DNA from: Synechocystis sp. LKSZ1
GTDB lineage: Bacteria > Cyanobacteriota > Cyanobacteriia > Cyanobacteriales > Microcystaceae
DNA: 64,000 nt
Assembly: GCF_040436315.1 (NCBI RefSeq)
Contig: NZ_AP031572.1
Coordinates: forward strand, 2,108,001-2,172,000
Direction: 5' to 3'
This document shows, in pieces, positions 18,330 to 27,859 of the stretch. The translations under genes and the position numbers were made by a program. The notes under the pieces are model-generated. The model was given only the letters and a program-made list of their open reading frames with translations, was not told where the DNA came from and searched no databases. Each line of letters starts with the position of its first letter. Within the stretch, counting starts at the first letter, position 1.

Positions 18330-21105
18330 GGTGGTTACTAGGCTCCGTGGCTACCAAGGCCAGAATCTGGTCAAACTGAAAGGCCTGGGCCCAGTCATTT
18401 AGGGTTTGCTTCAGTTCCGCCTGTTGGGAGGAAAGACATTCCAGCAGGGCCAAAATGCCGTCATCACTGCATTCTATCGCCCTTTGTTCGAGTTCTCTGC
18501 GCCAATCGGGACTGGTGGTCTGGAATTGGTGCTGGATCAGAAGTTGGCTGGTATCAGGGGCGACTGGACGGGGAGCATAAGGGCCTTGACTTTCGTAACG
18601 GTAACGAACGCCGAGGTGATGAGCGATCTTTTGCCAGAGGACATCCTCCCGGAAGGGTTTGCGTAAAAAGTCATCACAGCCCGCCGACAGGACAACGGCT
18701 CGGTCTTCTTCAAAGGCACTGGCGGTGAGGGCAATGATCACCGTGGCCTGGCCCTGGAGCGTTTTTTTGATCTGACGAGTGGCTTCGTAGCCATCCATAA
18801 TCGGCATCCGCATATCCATCCAGATCAGGTGGGGTTGCCAGGCCTCCCAAACGGCGATGGCTTCCTGGCCATTACTAGCCTCGCGTACCTCAAAGCCCAT
18901 ATCCTGGAGCAACTTGGTCAGCAGTAGGCGACTCTCGGGCCGGTCATCCACGGCCAAAATCCGGTAGGTGGGTTGGCCCGGTTCCAGGCCAATGACTTTC
19001 GCGGTGGGATGTTCCGGGGTGATCCGTCGGGCATCGGCCAGGGCCACGGTAATTTCAAAACTAAAGAGACTGCCTTGATTAACTTGACTCTGGACGTGAA
19101 TCTCGCCCCCCATCAACTGCACAAACTTTTGGCTAATGGGTAGGCCGAGGCCCGTTCCTTGCTGGGAGTTGCGACCTGCCTCCGTTTGACCAAAGGGGGC
19201 AAAGAGTTGCTCAATTTCTTCGGGGGCAATGCCCGGCCCGGTATCTTCCACCTCAAAATGGAGTTGCAGGGGGTCTGGGGCCTGTACCCGAACCCGTAAA
19301 ATCACGCCTCCCTCTTCGGTAAATTTGATGGCGTTACTGAGCAGATTAATCAGAACTTGGCGGAGTTTTCCCTCATCGGTTTGAATATAGCGGGGAACAT
19401 CTGGGGTTCGCTCAAAAATCAGTTGTAGGGATTTGGCCTGGGCCTTGAGCCGGAGCATGGCCTCAAGGTTATCCAGCAGATGGTAGAGGTCAAAACTGGT
19501 TTGATGGAAGGTCGTCCGCCCCGCCTCGATCTTGGACATTTCTAAAATGTCGTTGATCAGGGCCAGTAGGTGTTCACTACTGCGGTTGATAATATCGAGG
19601 GTTTTGCGGTGTTCCGCCAGGGCCGGGTCGCGGTGCAGGATCTGGCTAAAACCAATAATGGCGTTGAGGGGAGTCCGCAGTTCGTGGCTCATACCCGCTA
19701 AAAACTCACTTTTGGCCCGGTTGGCAGCATCAGCAGCCTCCTTGGCCTGCTTCAGGGCCTCCTCGGCCAAGTGACGGGCCTGGGCAATGGCCAAAAACTG
19801 GCCCACGAGGTTCAATAAATTAATATCATCCTGAGTCCAGTCTCCACCGGCCTGGATGCGGTCTAGGCCAATGTAACCCACCACCTTGGAGGCATTGAGC
19901 ATGGGCACGATTAACAAGGACTTGACCCCGTTGTTTTCTAGGCTCTGGCGGTCGGTCTGGGCCTCGTCCAGCATTTCGCTCACCCTAGGAATCACCAGGG
20001 CTTGTTCTAGCTCTAATTGGGCAGAAATCCAAGGAAACTGGGCCACCGGCACCGACTGAAATTCAGGGCGTAGGGGTTCAATGGCCGGGTGACACCATTC
20101 GTAGGCCATTTGTAATTGTTCCTGGCAGGCAGAGTAATAAATGATGTAACTGCGGTCGCAGGGAATAAATTGGCCGATTTTAGCCAGGGTCATACCCACG
20201 GCCCGATGCCAGTCTTCTTCGAGGAGAGAACGGGCGATCTGTTGCAGAAGACTATCCCGTTCGGCCTGTTTTTGCAGGGCCTCTTCTTCTTTATGACGGT
20301 CGGTGACATCTCGACTAATGCCGATCAGACCGCGAATTTCCCCCCGCTCGTTTAATACCGGCGTTTTAACCGTTTCTAAGCAACACCATTGGCCCTGGGC
20401 AAAGGGCACCCATTCCTCGTTGCGCTGGGAGGTGCCTTTTTCAAACATTTGTCGGTCTTTTTGACGAAAAATAGCCGCTATATCGGGAGAAAAAAGTTCA
20501 TAGTCGGTTTTGCCAATAATTGCCTCCCGTTCCTTGCCGACAAAGCGCAGAAAAGCGTCATTGCAAAGTTGGTACAGGCCGTAGCAATCCTTGAAAAAAA
20601 TTAAATCAGGAATGGCATTCATCAAGGAACGAAGCAGTTGTTGCTCTTGGTTGAGCTCCGCCTCAGTTTTTTTGCGACGACTAATGTCCATATTGGAGCC
20701 GGCCATGCGGACGGGTTCGCCCTGCTCATTGCGGAGAACCTGCCCCCGAGAACAAATCCATTGATAGGTGCCATCCTTGCGCCGCAGTCGCATTTCCACG
20801 CTGTAGGTGGGAATTTTGCCAGCGAGATAGGCCTGGAAGGTTTCCTCAACGTGGGCCCGGTCTTCCGGGTGCATCAATAGATCCCAGGCGTTAATGTGGT
20901 TGGGAATTTCCGTTTCACCGTAGCCCAACAGGGCCTTCCAACGGGGCGAAATAAATAATTCCCCCGTTACCATGTCCCAATCCCAAATGCCCTCATTGGT
21001 GCCGGCCAGGACAAGTTCCCAGCGCTGTTCATTGTTGAGGAGCGTTTGACGCAGAGCGGCGAGTTCCGCTTCCAATTCGCTAATTCTTGTTTCGAGGTGT
21101 CCCAC
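18316..21105 (-). CDS. Hybrid histidine kinase: PAS-PAS-GAF-HisKA-HATPase-REC
   Basis: A 929-residue soluble hybrid kinase starting at GTG 21105. Two PAS/PAC units cover about 20-145 (EGIWDWDMVTGELFISPRWK) and 155-275. A GAF domain covers about 290-450 (FIPCDRSYIIYY, VVGYIGLDRIQ). HisKA has FLAGMSHELRTPLNAI with the His near 474, the HATPase domain spans about 585-700, and the C-terminal receiver has LIWMDMRMPIMDG with the acceptor Asp near 766. A roughly 90-residue tail follows without an obvious HPt histidine signature. It overlaps the next kinase gene by 14 bp and faces a diguanylate cyclase gene across a 145-bp promoter region. Confidence 0.93.
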   Translation of the reverse strand: MGHLETRISELEAELAALRQTLLNNEQRWELVLAGTNEGIWDWDMVTGELFISPRWKALLGYGETEIPNHINAWDLLMHPEDRAHVEETFQAYLAGKIPTYSVEMRLRRKDGTYQWICSRGQVLRNEQGEPVRMAGSNMDISRRKKTEAELNQEQQLLRSLMNAIPDLIFFKDCYGLYQLCNDAFLRFVGKEREAIIGKTDYELFSPDIAAIFRQKDRQMFEKGTSQRNEEWVPFAQGQWCCLETVKTPVLNERGEIRGLIGISRDVTDRHKEEEALQKQAERDSLLQQIARSLLEEDWHRAVGMTLAKIGQFIPCDRSYIIYYSACQEQLQMAYEWCHPAIEPLRPEFQSVPVAQFPWISAQLELEQALVIPRVSEMLDEAQTDRQSLENNGVKSLLIVPMLNASKVVGYIGLDRIQAGGDWTQDDINLLNLVGQFLAIAQARHLAEEALKQAKEAADAANRAKSEFLAGMSHELRTPLNAIIGFSQILHRDPALAEHRKTLDIINRSSEHLLALINDILEMSKIEAGRTTFHQTSFDLYHLLDNLEAMLRLKAQAKSLQLIFERTPDVPRYIQTDEGKLRQVLINLLSNAIKFTEEGGVILRVRVQAPDPLQLHFEVEDTGPGIAPEEIEQLFAPFGQTEAGRNSQQGTGLGLPISQKFVQLMGGEIHVQSQVNQGSLFSFEITVALADARRITPEHPTAKVIGLEPGQPTYRILAVDDRPESRLLLTKLLQDMGFEVREASNGQEAIAVWEAWQPHLIWMDMRMPIMDGYEATRQIKKTLQGQATVIIALTASAFEEDRAVVLSAGCDDFLRKPFREDVLWQKIAHHLGVRYRYESQGPYAPRPVAPDTSQLLIQHQFQTTSPDWRRELEQRAIECSDDGILALLECLSSQQAELKQTLNDWAQAFQFDQILALVATEPSNHHGQS

Positions 21106-21250
21106 GGTAGTTGTTTGACTTCTGGCCTATATCCCTAACTATGGTGCCACTCTCCGCTTGTTTCTGCGCTATATCACTGGTTAGCAGTGGGAGATATCAC
21201 ATACCCAATCAAGCAAATCGGCAGATAATGATATTAGTTCCCCTTTTGCA

Positions 21251-24016
21251 ATGACTCCGTTGAGAAACCCTATGGGCGATAGCTACCCTACCAAAGCCCA
21301 ACTCTTAGAGGAGATAACTGCTCTACGGGCAGAACTGGCTAACCTAAAAAACCAGCAGGCCCAAGAACGAGCTGTCCTGTCAGGCCAGGGCCTCAAGAAC
21401 GATCAACAATTTCTCTACTTGGCAGACCAAGCCCCTGTCTTAATTTGGATGGCGGGCCTGGATAAGGGCTGTTTTTACTTCAATCAACCCTGGCTGACCT
21501 TTACAGGGCGCTCCCTGGAGCAGGAACAGGGCAACGGCTGGGCCGAGGGGGTGCATCCCGACGATCTCGAACGCTGTTGGCAGACCTACAGCCAGGCCTT
21601 TGATGCCCGTCAAGCCTTCAGAATAGAATATCGTCTGAAAAATGCCCAAGGAGACTATCGCTGGCTTCTCGACCATGGCATTCCTAACTTTGATTTAGCG
21701 GGGGAGTTCCTTGGTTATATCGGCTCCTGTGTTGATATTACCGACCGTTACCAGGCCAAGCTAGCCATAGAAAGCAGTGAGGCCAAATACCAGGAGCTAG
21801 TAGAACTAGTTAATAGCATTATTATTCGCTGGGATGAAACAGGAAAAATTTTGTTTATCAATCGATACGGCCAGCAATTTTTCGGCTACAGCGAGGCAGA
21901 GATTATTGGCAAAAATTTACTGGACACCATCGTTCCCCAGGTTAGTGAGGATGGAGAAGATCTTAGTAACCTAACCACCATCGTCTATGAGCACCCTGAG
22001 ACCTTCAAATTCCACGAGAACGAAAATATTTGTAAAAACGGTCAGCGGGTTTGGATCGCCTGGACGAATCAATGCTTAATTCTGCCCGGCGGTCGTGGGA
22101 GAGAAATGCTGTCGGTGGGGACGGATATGAGTCACCGTAAACAGATGGAACAGGCCCTGCGTCAGCGAGAAGAAGAATTAAAAGAGGCCCAGCATATTGC
22201 CAAGTTGGGGCACTGGAAATTTGAGGTTGCTTCAGAAAAAGTTGTCTGGTCTGAGGAAGTCTATGGAATCTTTGGCCTAGATCCTCAACAACCGCCCCCC
22301 ACCTATCCCGAAATAGCATCAATGATCCATGAACTTGATCGGGAAAAACACAGTGCCGTGGTGCAACAACTGCTGGAAACCGGACAGGGGCCGGATGAAG
22401 AGGAGTACCGAGCCTATCGAGCCGATGGTTCTCTGAGCTGGATGTGGGTGAAATATCAACCTACCTTGGATGAAGCGGGCCGAGTGGTGTCGCTTTCGGG
22501 AGTCGCCATGGATATTACCGAGCGCAAAACCATGGAGCTAGAGCTCGCCCAACTGAACCAAGCGCTAGAACAGCGAGTCCTAGAACGAACACAGGCCCTA
22601 CAGCAGAGTGAAGAACGTCTGCGCCTAGCCTTTGAGGTGGCCAATATGGGCCATTGGGACTGGAATATTCTCACCAACGAAATTTTGTGGTCAGAGAGTC
22701 TGGAACGTATTATGGGCCTTGAGCCGGGGGGGTTTAAGGGCGATCTGGAAACCGTCATGGCAATGATTTACCCCGATGACCGCCTGCTGGTGCAATCGGC
22801 CCTGAAAAGGAGCCTGGAGGAAGAGGCCCCCTACGACCTAGAGTTTCGTTTTATTAAACCCAATGGTTCCCTGCGTTGGGCGGCCAGTCGGGCCACGGTC
22901 ATTCGCGATGACCAGGGCCAGCCCATCCGTGTAATTGGCGTTGATGTGGACATTACCCGACGCAAAAAAACGGAAGAAGCCCTATATCGGGCCAATCAAA
23001 AATTGAAAGAAAATCTCGAAGAATTACAAGAACGTAATGACGAAATGATCCTGTTGGCGGGGATTAGCGACTACCTACAATCCTGTCTAACTGTCCAGGA
23101 GGCCTGCAATACCATTGCCACTCTGGCTTCTCCCCTATTTCCCGACTGTGCGGGGGGAATTTTTCTACTGGACACCTCCCACAGCTATCTTGCGGTGGTG
23201 GCAAGCTGGGGCCTGGCCCTCTGCTCAGAAGATATTTTTAAACCCATCGACTGCTGGGCCCTGCGGCGGGGCCAGGCCCATTGGATCGACCACGACCATC
23301 ACGGTCTGTGTTGTCATCATCTCAACCAAAAACATCTGCCGGAGGAATCCCTCTGTCTGCCCCTGGTGGCCCAGGGAGAGATTATCGGCCTGTTTTATCT
23401 CTGTAGTGTCGTGGTGGGTAGCCTCAACGAAAATCGGCGGCAATTGGCCCGGACGCTAGCGGAACAAATCGGCTCCGCCGTGGCCAACATTACCCTGCGA
23501 GAGCGCCTACAACAGCAAAGTATCCGTGATCCGCTTACCAATTTGTTTAATCGTCGTTACTTACAGGAGATGCTCGCTAAGGAAATTGCTCGGGCTCAGC
23601 GTCACCACTACCCCGTCGGTATTATTTTGCTAGACCTAGACCACTTCAAACAGTTCAATGATACTCTTGGTCATGAAGCCGGCGACATCGTCTTGGTTGC
23701 AGTCGGACAGTTGTTAAAGGAAATCATTCGAGAATCCGACACGGCCTGTCGCTATGGCGGCGAGGAATTATTATTGGTGTTGCCGGAAACATCTCCAACC
23801 GAGGCCGCCCAGAAGGCCGAGGATATTCGCTTGGCTATTGCTCAATTGCGTCTGTCTTACCATGGCCAAACCCTCCCGCCCCTAACGGTTTCCTTGGGAG
23901 TGGCTAGTATTCCCCAGCATGGCCTCCAAGCCGATGCAGTGATTCAGTCCGCCGATCTGGCCCTCTATCAAGCTAAGGCGGAGGGACGGAATCGCGTGGT
24001 GCTTGCTCCGACTTAG
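21251..24016 (+). CDS. Multi-PAS/GAF diguanylate cyclase (GGEEL)
   Basis: A 921-residue soluble sensor that should make cyclic di-GMP from GTP. Four PAS/PAC units lie near 45-165, 178-300, 310-435 and 465-590, with short coiled connectors and a GAF domain near 625-755. The C-terminal GGDEF domain (about 765-920) has the active-site variant GGEEL near 836. RESD five residues before GGEEL fits the RxxD inhibitory I-site, so product feedback is expected. There is no EAL domain and no membrane segment. ATG 21251 is used; ATG 21272 is an alternative. Its position opposite two histidine kinases suggests a shared signalling module, which is an inference from location only. Confidence 0.93.
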   Translation: MTPLRNPMGDSYPTKAQLLEEITALRAELANLKNQQAQERAVLSGQGLKNDQQFLYLADQAPVLIWMAGLDKGCFYFNQPWLTFTGRSLEQEQGNGWAEGVHPDDLERCWQTYSQAFDARQAFRIEYRLKNAQGDYRWLLDHGIPNFDLAGEFLGYIGSCVDITDRYQAKLAIESSEAKYQELVELVNSIIIRWDETGKILFINRYGQQFFGYSEAEIIGKNLLDTIVPQVSEDGEDLSNLTTIVYEHPETFKFHENENICKNGQRVWIAWTNQCLILPGGRGREMLSVGTDMSHRKQMEQALRQREEELKEAQHIAKLGHWKFEVASEKVVWSEEVYGIFGLDPQQPPPTYPEIASMIHELDREKHSAVVQQLLETGQGPDEEEYRAYRADGSLSWMWVKYQPTLDEAGRVVSLSGVAMDITERKTMELELAQLNQALEQRVLERTQALQQSEERLRLAFEVANMGHWDWNILTNEILWSESLERIMGLEPGGFKGDLETVMAMIYPDDRLLVQSALKRSLEEEAPYDLEFRFIKPNGSLRWAASRATVIRDDQGQPIRVIGVDVDITRRKKTEEALYRANQKLKENLEELQERNDEMILLAGISDYLQSCLTVQEACNTIATLASPLFPDCAGGIFLLDTSHSYLAVVASWGLALCSEDIFKPIDCWALRRGQAHWIDHDHHGLCCHHLNQKHLPEESLCLPLVAQGEIIGLFYLCSVVVGSLNENRRQLARTLAEQIGSAVANITLRERLQQQSIRDPLTNLFNRRYLQEMLAKEIARAQRHHYPVGIILLDLDHFKQFNDTLGHEAGDIVLVAVGQLLKEIIRESDTACRYGGEELLLVLPETSPTEAAQKAEDIRLAIAQLRLSYHGQTLPPLTVSLGVASIPQHGLQADAVIQSADLALYQAKAEGRNRVVLAPT

Positions 24017-24058
24017 ATTTTCGGCCACAATAACTAACAAACAACAGCGACCAATCCG

Positions 24059-25024
24059 GTGTGGGTTATTTCCTCTAGTAATCAACTTTTAGTACCAACG
24101 GCCATTGCCCTTGGGAATTTTGATGGAGTTCATCTGGGCCATCAACAGGTTTTAAAACAAATCACAGCTCCTTCTACTGACAGGCCCTGCCATCCCACCG
24201 TCGTCAGCTTCGACCCCCACCCCCGCGCTTTTTTTAGTGGCCAAGGCCAACCCCTACTGACTCCCCGCCAGGAAAAAGCCCAGCTTTTGGAGCAATTAGG
24301 CATCGATCAGCTTGTGCTTCTGCCCTTTAGTCCGGCCCTGGCCCAACTCAGTCCCAAGGAATTCATTGAAACCATTCTGATTCAACAACTCCAAGCCCAG
24401 CGCATTAGTGTCGGGGCCGATTTTCGCTTTGGCCACCAACGCCAAGGCACGGTGCAAGACCTCCAGGCCCTGGCCACCCGTTGGGGCGTTCAGGTTTACG
24501 TCGCTCAACTCCAGCAAGAACAGGGCCAACGCATTAGTAGTTCCCAGATCCGTCAGGCCCTTGAAGCCGGCCTGGTGGAAACGGCGCAACAATTGCTCGG
24601 CCGGCCCTACAGTCTCACGGGAACGGTAACGACGGGGCAAAAACTGGGTCAACAATTAGGTTTCCCCACAGCTAACCTACAACTACCAGCGGATAAACTC
24701 TTACCTCGCTGGGGGGTCTATGCGGTGGCGGTTCAGGGAGCGACCTTTCCAAAACCCTTAGCCGGTGTGATGAATATTGGCGATCGCCCGACGGTGGATG
24801 GTAAAAATCTGGCGGTGGAAGTCCATATTTTTGACTGGTACGGCGACCTCTACGGTCAAACCTTAACGGTCTACCTGCGTCATTTTCTGCGCCCGGAACA
24901 AAAATTTGCTTCCCTGACGGCCCTCAAAGAACAAATTGCCCTGGATTGCATGCGGGCCAAGACCCACCTCCAGGCCCTGACCCTAGAATTTCAGGGAGAG
25001 ACTCCCGCCGGGTCTCTGCCATAG
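24059..25024 (+). CDS. ribF: Bifunctional riboflavin kinase/FAD synthetase
   Basis: RibF converts riboflavin to FMN and FMN to FAD. The start is GTG 24059 and the protein has 321 residues. The N-terminal adenylyltransferase domain has ALGNFDGVHLGHQQ near 17 (the HxGH nucleotide-binding site) and ISSSQIRQAL near 160. The C-terminal kinase domain has GFPTANLQLP near 201, GVMNIGDRPTV near 238 and a conserved VEVHIFDW segment near 260. The length is normal for the family. It lies 42 bp after the cyclase gene, but functional linkage is not implied. Confidence 0.95.
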   Translation: MWVISSSNQLLVPTAIALGNFDGVHLGHQQVLKQITAPSTDRPCHPTVVSFDPHPRAFFSGQGQPLLTPRQEKAQLLEQLGIDQLVLLPFSPALAQLSPKEFIETILIQQLQAQRISVGADFRFGHQRQGTVQDLQALATRWGVQVYVAQLQQEQGQRISSSQIRQALEAGLVETAQQLLGRPYSLTGTVTTGQKLGQQLGFPTANLQLPADKLLPRWGVYAVAVQGATFPKPLAGVMNIGDRPTVDGKNLAVEVHIFDWYGDLYGQTLTVYLRHFLRPEQKFASLTALKEQIALDCMRAKTHLQALTLEFQGETPAGSLP

Positions 25025-25059
25025 GGTAGATTAGGGAAGCTTTAACAAAATCTTCTTTA

Positions 25060-25914
25060 GTGCCTGTGTCCCTGACCGAAAACACCCTTCAAATTGGCCC
25101 CCTCTCCTGGTTCTACCGGGCCGTAACGCCGACAACGCCGGCCGCCTATCCCCCTGTGGTGTTACTCCACGGCTTGCCTTCCCAGAGTTTTACCTGGTGT
25201 GAGGTGATGGAACAGTTAGGGGAAAAGGGCTTTTCTGCCATTGCCCCCGATTGGATTGGTTCTGGCCTGTCCAGTAAGCCAGAAAAACGAGAGTTTGCCT
25301 ATACGCCCGCGGCTTACCGCCAGGCCCTGACGGATTTTCTCCAGGCCTTAAATCTAGAAAAATTCTCCTTAGTGGTGCAGGGTTTTTTAGCTTCGGTAGG
25401 GATTCAGTACGCCTTGGCGAACCCTGAGCGCATTGAAAGACTGGTCATTTTAAATACACCGCTCACTTCCACTGCTAAACTGCCCTGGGCCATGAAGCAA
25501 TGGACGATTCCCTTTGTGGGCGATATGGTAACGCAAGACCCCCTGTTGATTGACCGAACCCTAGAGGGGGGGAGTGGTTTTGTGATCAGCGATGAAAAAT
25601 TAGATGTGTACCGTCGTCCTTTCCTGAAAACCTCAGCATCCGGTCGGGCCCTGATGGCTACGGCCCAAAATCTCAACTTGGCCCAAGAACTGATAGCCGT
25701 TGAGCAAGGCCTACAAAAAACAGAACTCCCCACGGCTTTGATCTGGGGTAGTGCCGATCCCTGGTTGGCCGAGGAAACAGTGCAAAATCTGGCCAAAAGT
25801 AACCCGAAGCTGAGTTTTGTAGCCTTACCAGAAGCCAAGCATTATCCCCAGGAACACTGGCCGAAGGAAGTGAGTGAGGCCCTGATCACTTTTCTTCGCC
25901 GCCAAATTGTTTGA
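25060..25914 (+). CDS. Alpha/beta-hydrolase fold protein, nucleophile position altered
   Basis: A 284-residue alpha/beta-hydrolase from GTG 25060. LLHGLPSQSFTW near residue 32 is the oxyanion loop (HGxP), DWIGSGLSSKP near 66 is the cap-leading strand, IWGSADPWLAEE near 229 is the acid-containing strand and AKHYPQEHWP near 260 places the expected histidine. The nucleophile elbow reads LVVQGFLASVG near 106, where haloalkane dehalogenases have H-D-W and esterases G-x-S-x-G. The expected Asp/Ser is a glycine. It is either a non-catalytic member or one with a different mechanism. Function is unknown. Confidence 0.85.
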   Translation: MPVSLTENTLQIGPLSWFYRAVTPTTPAAYPPVVLLHGLPSQSFTWCEVMEQLGEKGFSAIAPDWIGSGLSSKPEKREFAYTPAAYRQALTDFLQALNLEKFSLVVQGFLASVGIQYALANPERIERLVILNTPLTSTAKLPWAMKQWTIPFVGDMVTQDPLLIDRTLEGGSGFVISDEKLDVYRRPFLKTSASGRALMATAQNLNLAQELIAVEQGLQKTELPTALIWGSADPWLAEETVQNLAKSNPKLSFVALPEAKHYPQEHWPKEVSEALITFLRRQIV

Positions 25915-25979
25915 TCTTTTCCAAACTGGTAATGAGCTCCTGTACTCCCTAAACCCCTTGACTTGAAGATAAGACTAGT

Positions 25980-26312
25980 ATGGTAATAACCGCTATTCCT
26001 CTTCCCATGGATAAGATTGCCGACTTTTGCCACAAATGGCAGATCTTGGAGTTTGCTCTCTTTGGTTCTGTTCTCAGGGATGACTTTTGCTCTGAGAGTG
26101 ACATTGATGTCATGGTGCAATTCCATCCAGAGGCCCATCCGACGCTCTTTGATCTCAGTGAGATGGAAGATGAGCTAAAAACGCTGTTTCAGCGTGATGT
26201 TGATCTCGTGACCCGTAAAGGGATTGAAGCGAGTCGTAACCCGCTTCGCCGTCAGGCTATTCTGCGTTCTGCCCAGGTGATTTATGGAGAGAGAGCTTCA
26301 ATACTTGCTTGA
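25980..26312 (+). CDS. mntA: MntA-type nucleotidyltransferase antitoxin
   Basis: A 110-residue minimal nucleotidyltransferase. LFGSVLRDDFCSESDIDVMVQF near residues 24-45 matches the GSxxR...SDxDxxV pattern of MNT proteins, with the two metal-binding aspartates in SDID. In type VII toxin-antitoxin systems MntA inactivates the HEPN toxin HepT by adding AMP to a tyrosine. Its end overlaps the next gene by 29 bp, the usual organisation of such pairs. The start is ATG 25980, preceded by an A+T-containing 65-bp gap that can hold its own promoter. Confidence 0.9.
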   Translation: MVITAIPLPMDKIADFCHKWQILEFALFGSVLRDDFCSESDIDVMVQFHPEAHPTLFDLSEMEDELKTLFQRDVDLVTRKGIEASRNPLRRQAILRSAQVIYGERASILA

Positions 26313-26664
26313 CATGCTGACCTCTGCGCGCATTATTCAAAACTATATCAACGGAAAATCAATGAACGATATAGCCGTCGATTTACAGTGTCAAGACGCA
26401 ACAATTCGTCGATTGCTCGTGATTGCAGAAGCCAGTAAGCGTATTTCAGACGAAACCCAGCAACAGCTAACGACTATTCCCTGGAGAGCCATCAATGGGA
26501 TGAGAAATCGACTCGTTCACGAGTATGATGACATCGATCTAGAGGTCGTTTGGGATACCATCCATCAAAGTCTTCCCCCTTTGATTGTCGCGTTAGAGCA
26601 AGCAATTAGTACTTATGGTCAGGACGTTTCTGTTGACCCTGGGGAAGGCGGTCAACCGCTATGA
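26284..26664 (+). CDS. hepT: HepT-like (DUF86/HEPN) toxin
   Basis: A 126-residue HEPN-domain protein. MRNRLVHEY near residues 77-85 is the Rx4-6H HEPN ribonuclease motif, followed by the tyrosine that MntA AMPylates in characterised pairs. It overlaps mntA by 29 bp, and its TGA stop overlaps an ATG (26661) that is in frame with hisB. The pair therefore sits as an insertion directly before a housekeeping gene. Between residues 20 and 40 the sequence [24 protein letters not shown] looks like the usual HEPN helix pair. Function in defence or stress is a family inference. Confidence 0.9.
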   Translation: MERELQYLLDMLTSARIIQNYINGKSMNDIAVDLQCQDATIRRLLVIAEASKRISDETQQQLTTIPWRAINGMRNRLVHEYDDIDLEVVWDTIHQSLPPLIVALEQAISTYGQDVSVDPGEGGQPL

Positions 26665-26702
26665 TAAAAAACGATTACCTCTACCATTCTTCCCAAACTT
26701 CC

Positions 26703-27326
26703 ATGCAAAGCCTGGTTACCACGAGTTCAAGCCACCTCGACCGGACGGCAAGTATCCAACGCACCACCAAAGAAACGGATGTTTTTGTCAGCTTGAACCT
26801 AGACGGCCAGGGCCATTGTCAGGCGAGGACGGGAGTTCCCTTCTTGGATCACATGCTCCAGCAAATAGCCTCCCATGGTCTGATTGATCTGGAAGTACGC
26901 GCCACGGGGGATATTGAAATTGATGACCACCACACCAATGAGGACGTGGGTATTACCCTGGGACAGGCCCTGGCCCAGGCCCTGGGAGACCGTCGGGGCA
27001 TCGTTCGTTTTGGGCATTTTGTGGCTCCCCTCGATGAAGCCTTGATCCAAGTGGCCCTCGACTTTTCTGGCCGGCCCCATCTACAGTATGGCCTGACAAT
27101 TCCCACCCAACGGGTGGGCACCTACGACACCCAACTGGTACGGGAATTCTTTGTGGCCTTGGTGAACCATAGCCAGATGACTCTACATATCCGCCAGCTG
27201 GATGGGATCAATTCCCATCATATTATTGAGGCTACTTTCAAGGCCTTTGCCCGCGCCACCCGCATGGCCGTAGAGATTGACCCCCGCCGGGCCGGCGCTA
27301 TTCCCAGTTCTAAAGGGGTTTTGTAA
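26703..27326 (+). CDS. hisB: Imidazoleglycerol-phosphate dehydratase
   Basis: HisB removes water from imidazoleglycerol phosphate in histidine synthesis. From ATG 26703 the protein has 207 residues, matching cyanobacterial His[14 protein letters not shown] near 47, [11 protein letters not shown] near 72 and [13 protein letters not shown] near 172 supply the manganese-binding histidines and glutamates. An upstream in-frame ATG at 26661 overlaps the hepT stop as ATGA and would add 14 residues. It could be used for translational coupling, but the added residues do not look like HisB. Confidence 0.95.
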   Translation: MQSLVTTSSSHLDRTASIQRTTKETDVFVSLNLDGQGHCQARTGVPFLDHMLQQIASHGLIDLEVRATGDIEIDDHHTNEDVGITLGQALAQALGDRRGIVRFGHFVAPLDEALIQVALDFSGRPHLQYGLTIPTQRVGTYDTQLVREFFVALVNHSQMTLHIRQLDGINSHHIIEATFKAFARATRMAVEIDPRRAGAIPSSKGVL

Positions 27327-27498
27327 GTTTAAGATTTCAAACATTAATGACGAATATCATCATTATCTCGATCCAAAGTGGGTATAGTGGTGACATTGTT
27401 AACAACTCTTTCCTATTGCCTCTCTTGAGCGTTGATACTCACTTCCAGCGTAAAATGCGCCCAGGCAAAGCAAACTAGGCCGAGTCAGGATCAAGACC

Positions 27499-27591
27499 AT
27501 GTTTAAAGATTGGACTATTGACGACTGGATGAACCATCTCTTGATGCTCTTTACCCTAGGGGGCCTGGGCTTTATCTGGTTTGGCCATTAG
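27499..27591 (+). CDS. Possible 30-residue single-helix membrane protein
   Basis: A short frame encoding MFKDWTIDDWMNHLLMLF and then TLGGLGFIWFGH. The first ten residues are polar and tryptophan-rich and the last twenty form one membrane helix. It resembles the small single-span subunits of photosynthetic complexes in size, but I cannot match it to a named one. It lies 17 bp before another small membrane protein gene, and the 170-bp gap before it can hold a promoter. Evidence is limited to length, composition and position. Confidence 0.45.
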   Translation: MFKDWTIDDWMNHLLMLFTLGGLGFIWFGH

Positions 27592-27607
27592 CCAGAGAGG
27601 TGAGGGA

Positions 27608-27856
27608 ATGAATTATCGTCTCATTTTAGCGGCCGGCGTGATGACAAGCCTGATCGGGGCCACCATTGGTTGGGGCATGGGCCAGGTTGCCCTCCGCCGC
27701 CAGTCTAGTCAAGTACAAACTTATGTTAGCCAAGGCTATCAGGAACTCTACGGCCGACGTTTTCTTTGGTTAGGGGCCCTTGCCGGGGGCCTGATCGGGA
27801 TGGGCCAATGCTCGGTTTTACAACTCAAGCGAGCCGAAAACCGAGAAAAATCCTAA
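27608..27856 (+). CDS. Small two-helix membrane protein, function unknown
   Basis: An 82-residue protein from ATG 27608, with a purine-rich GAGAGGTGAGGGA just upstream acting as the ribosome binding site. Hydrophobic segments near 4-22 (LILAAGVMTSLIGATIGWGM) and 53-70 (FLWLGALAGGLIGMGQ) flank a polar, tyrosine-containing loop. I do not recognise the family. An in-frame start nine codons earlier (27581) lies inside the preceding small frame and lacks a binding site. Its stop is 3 bp from the convergent chlI stop. Confidence 0.7.
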   Translation: MNYRLILAAGVMTSLIGATIGWGMGQVALRRQSSQVQTYVSQGYQELYGRRFLWLGALAGGLIGMGQCSVLQLKRAENREKS

Positions 27857-27859
27857 GGT

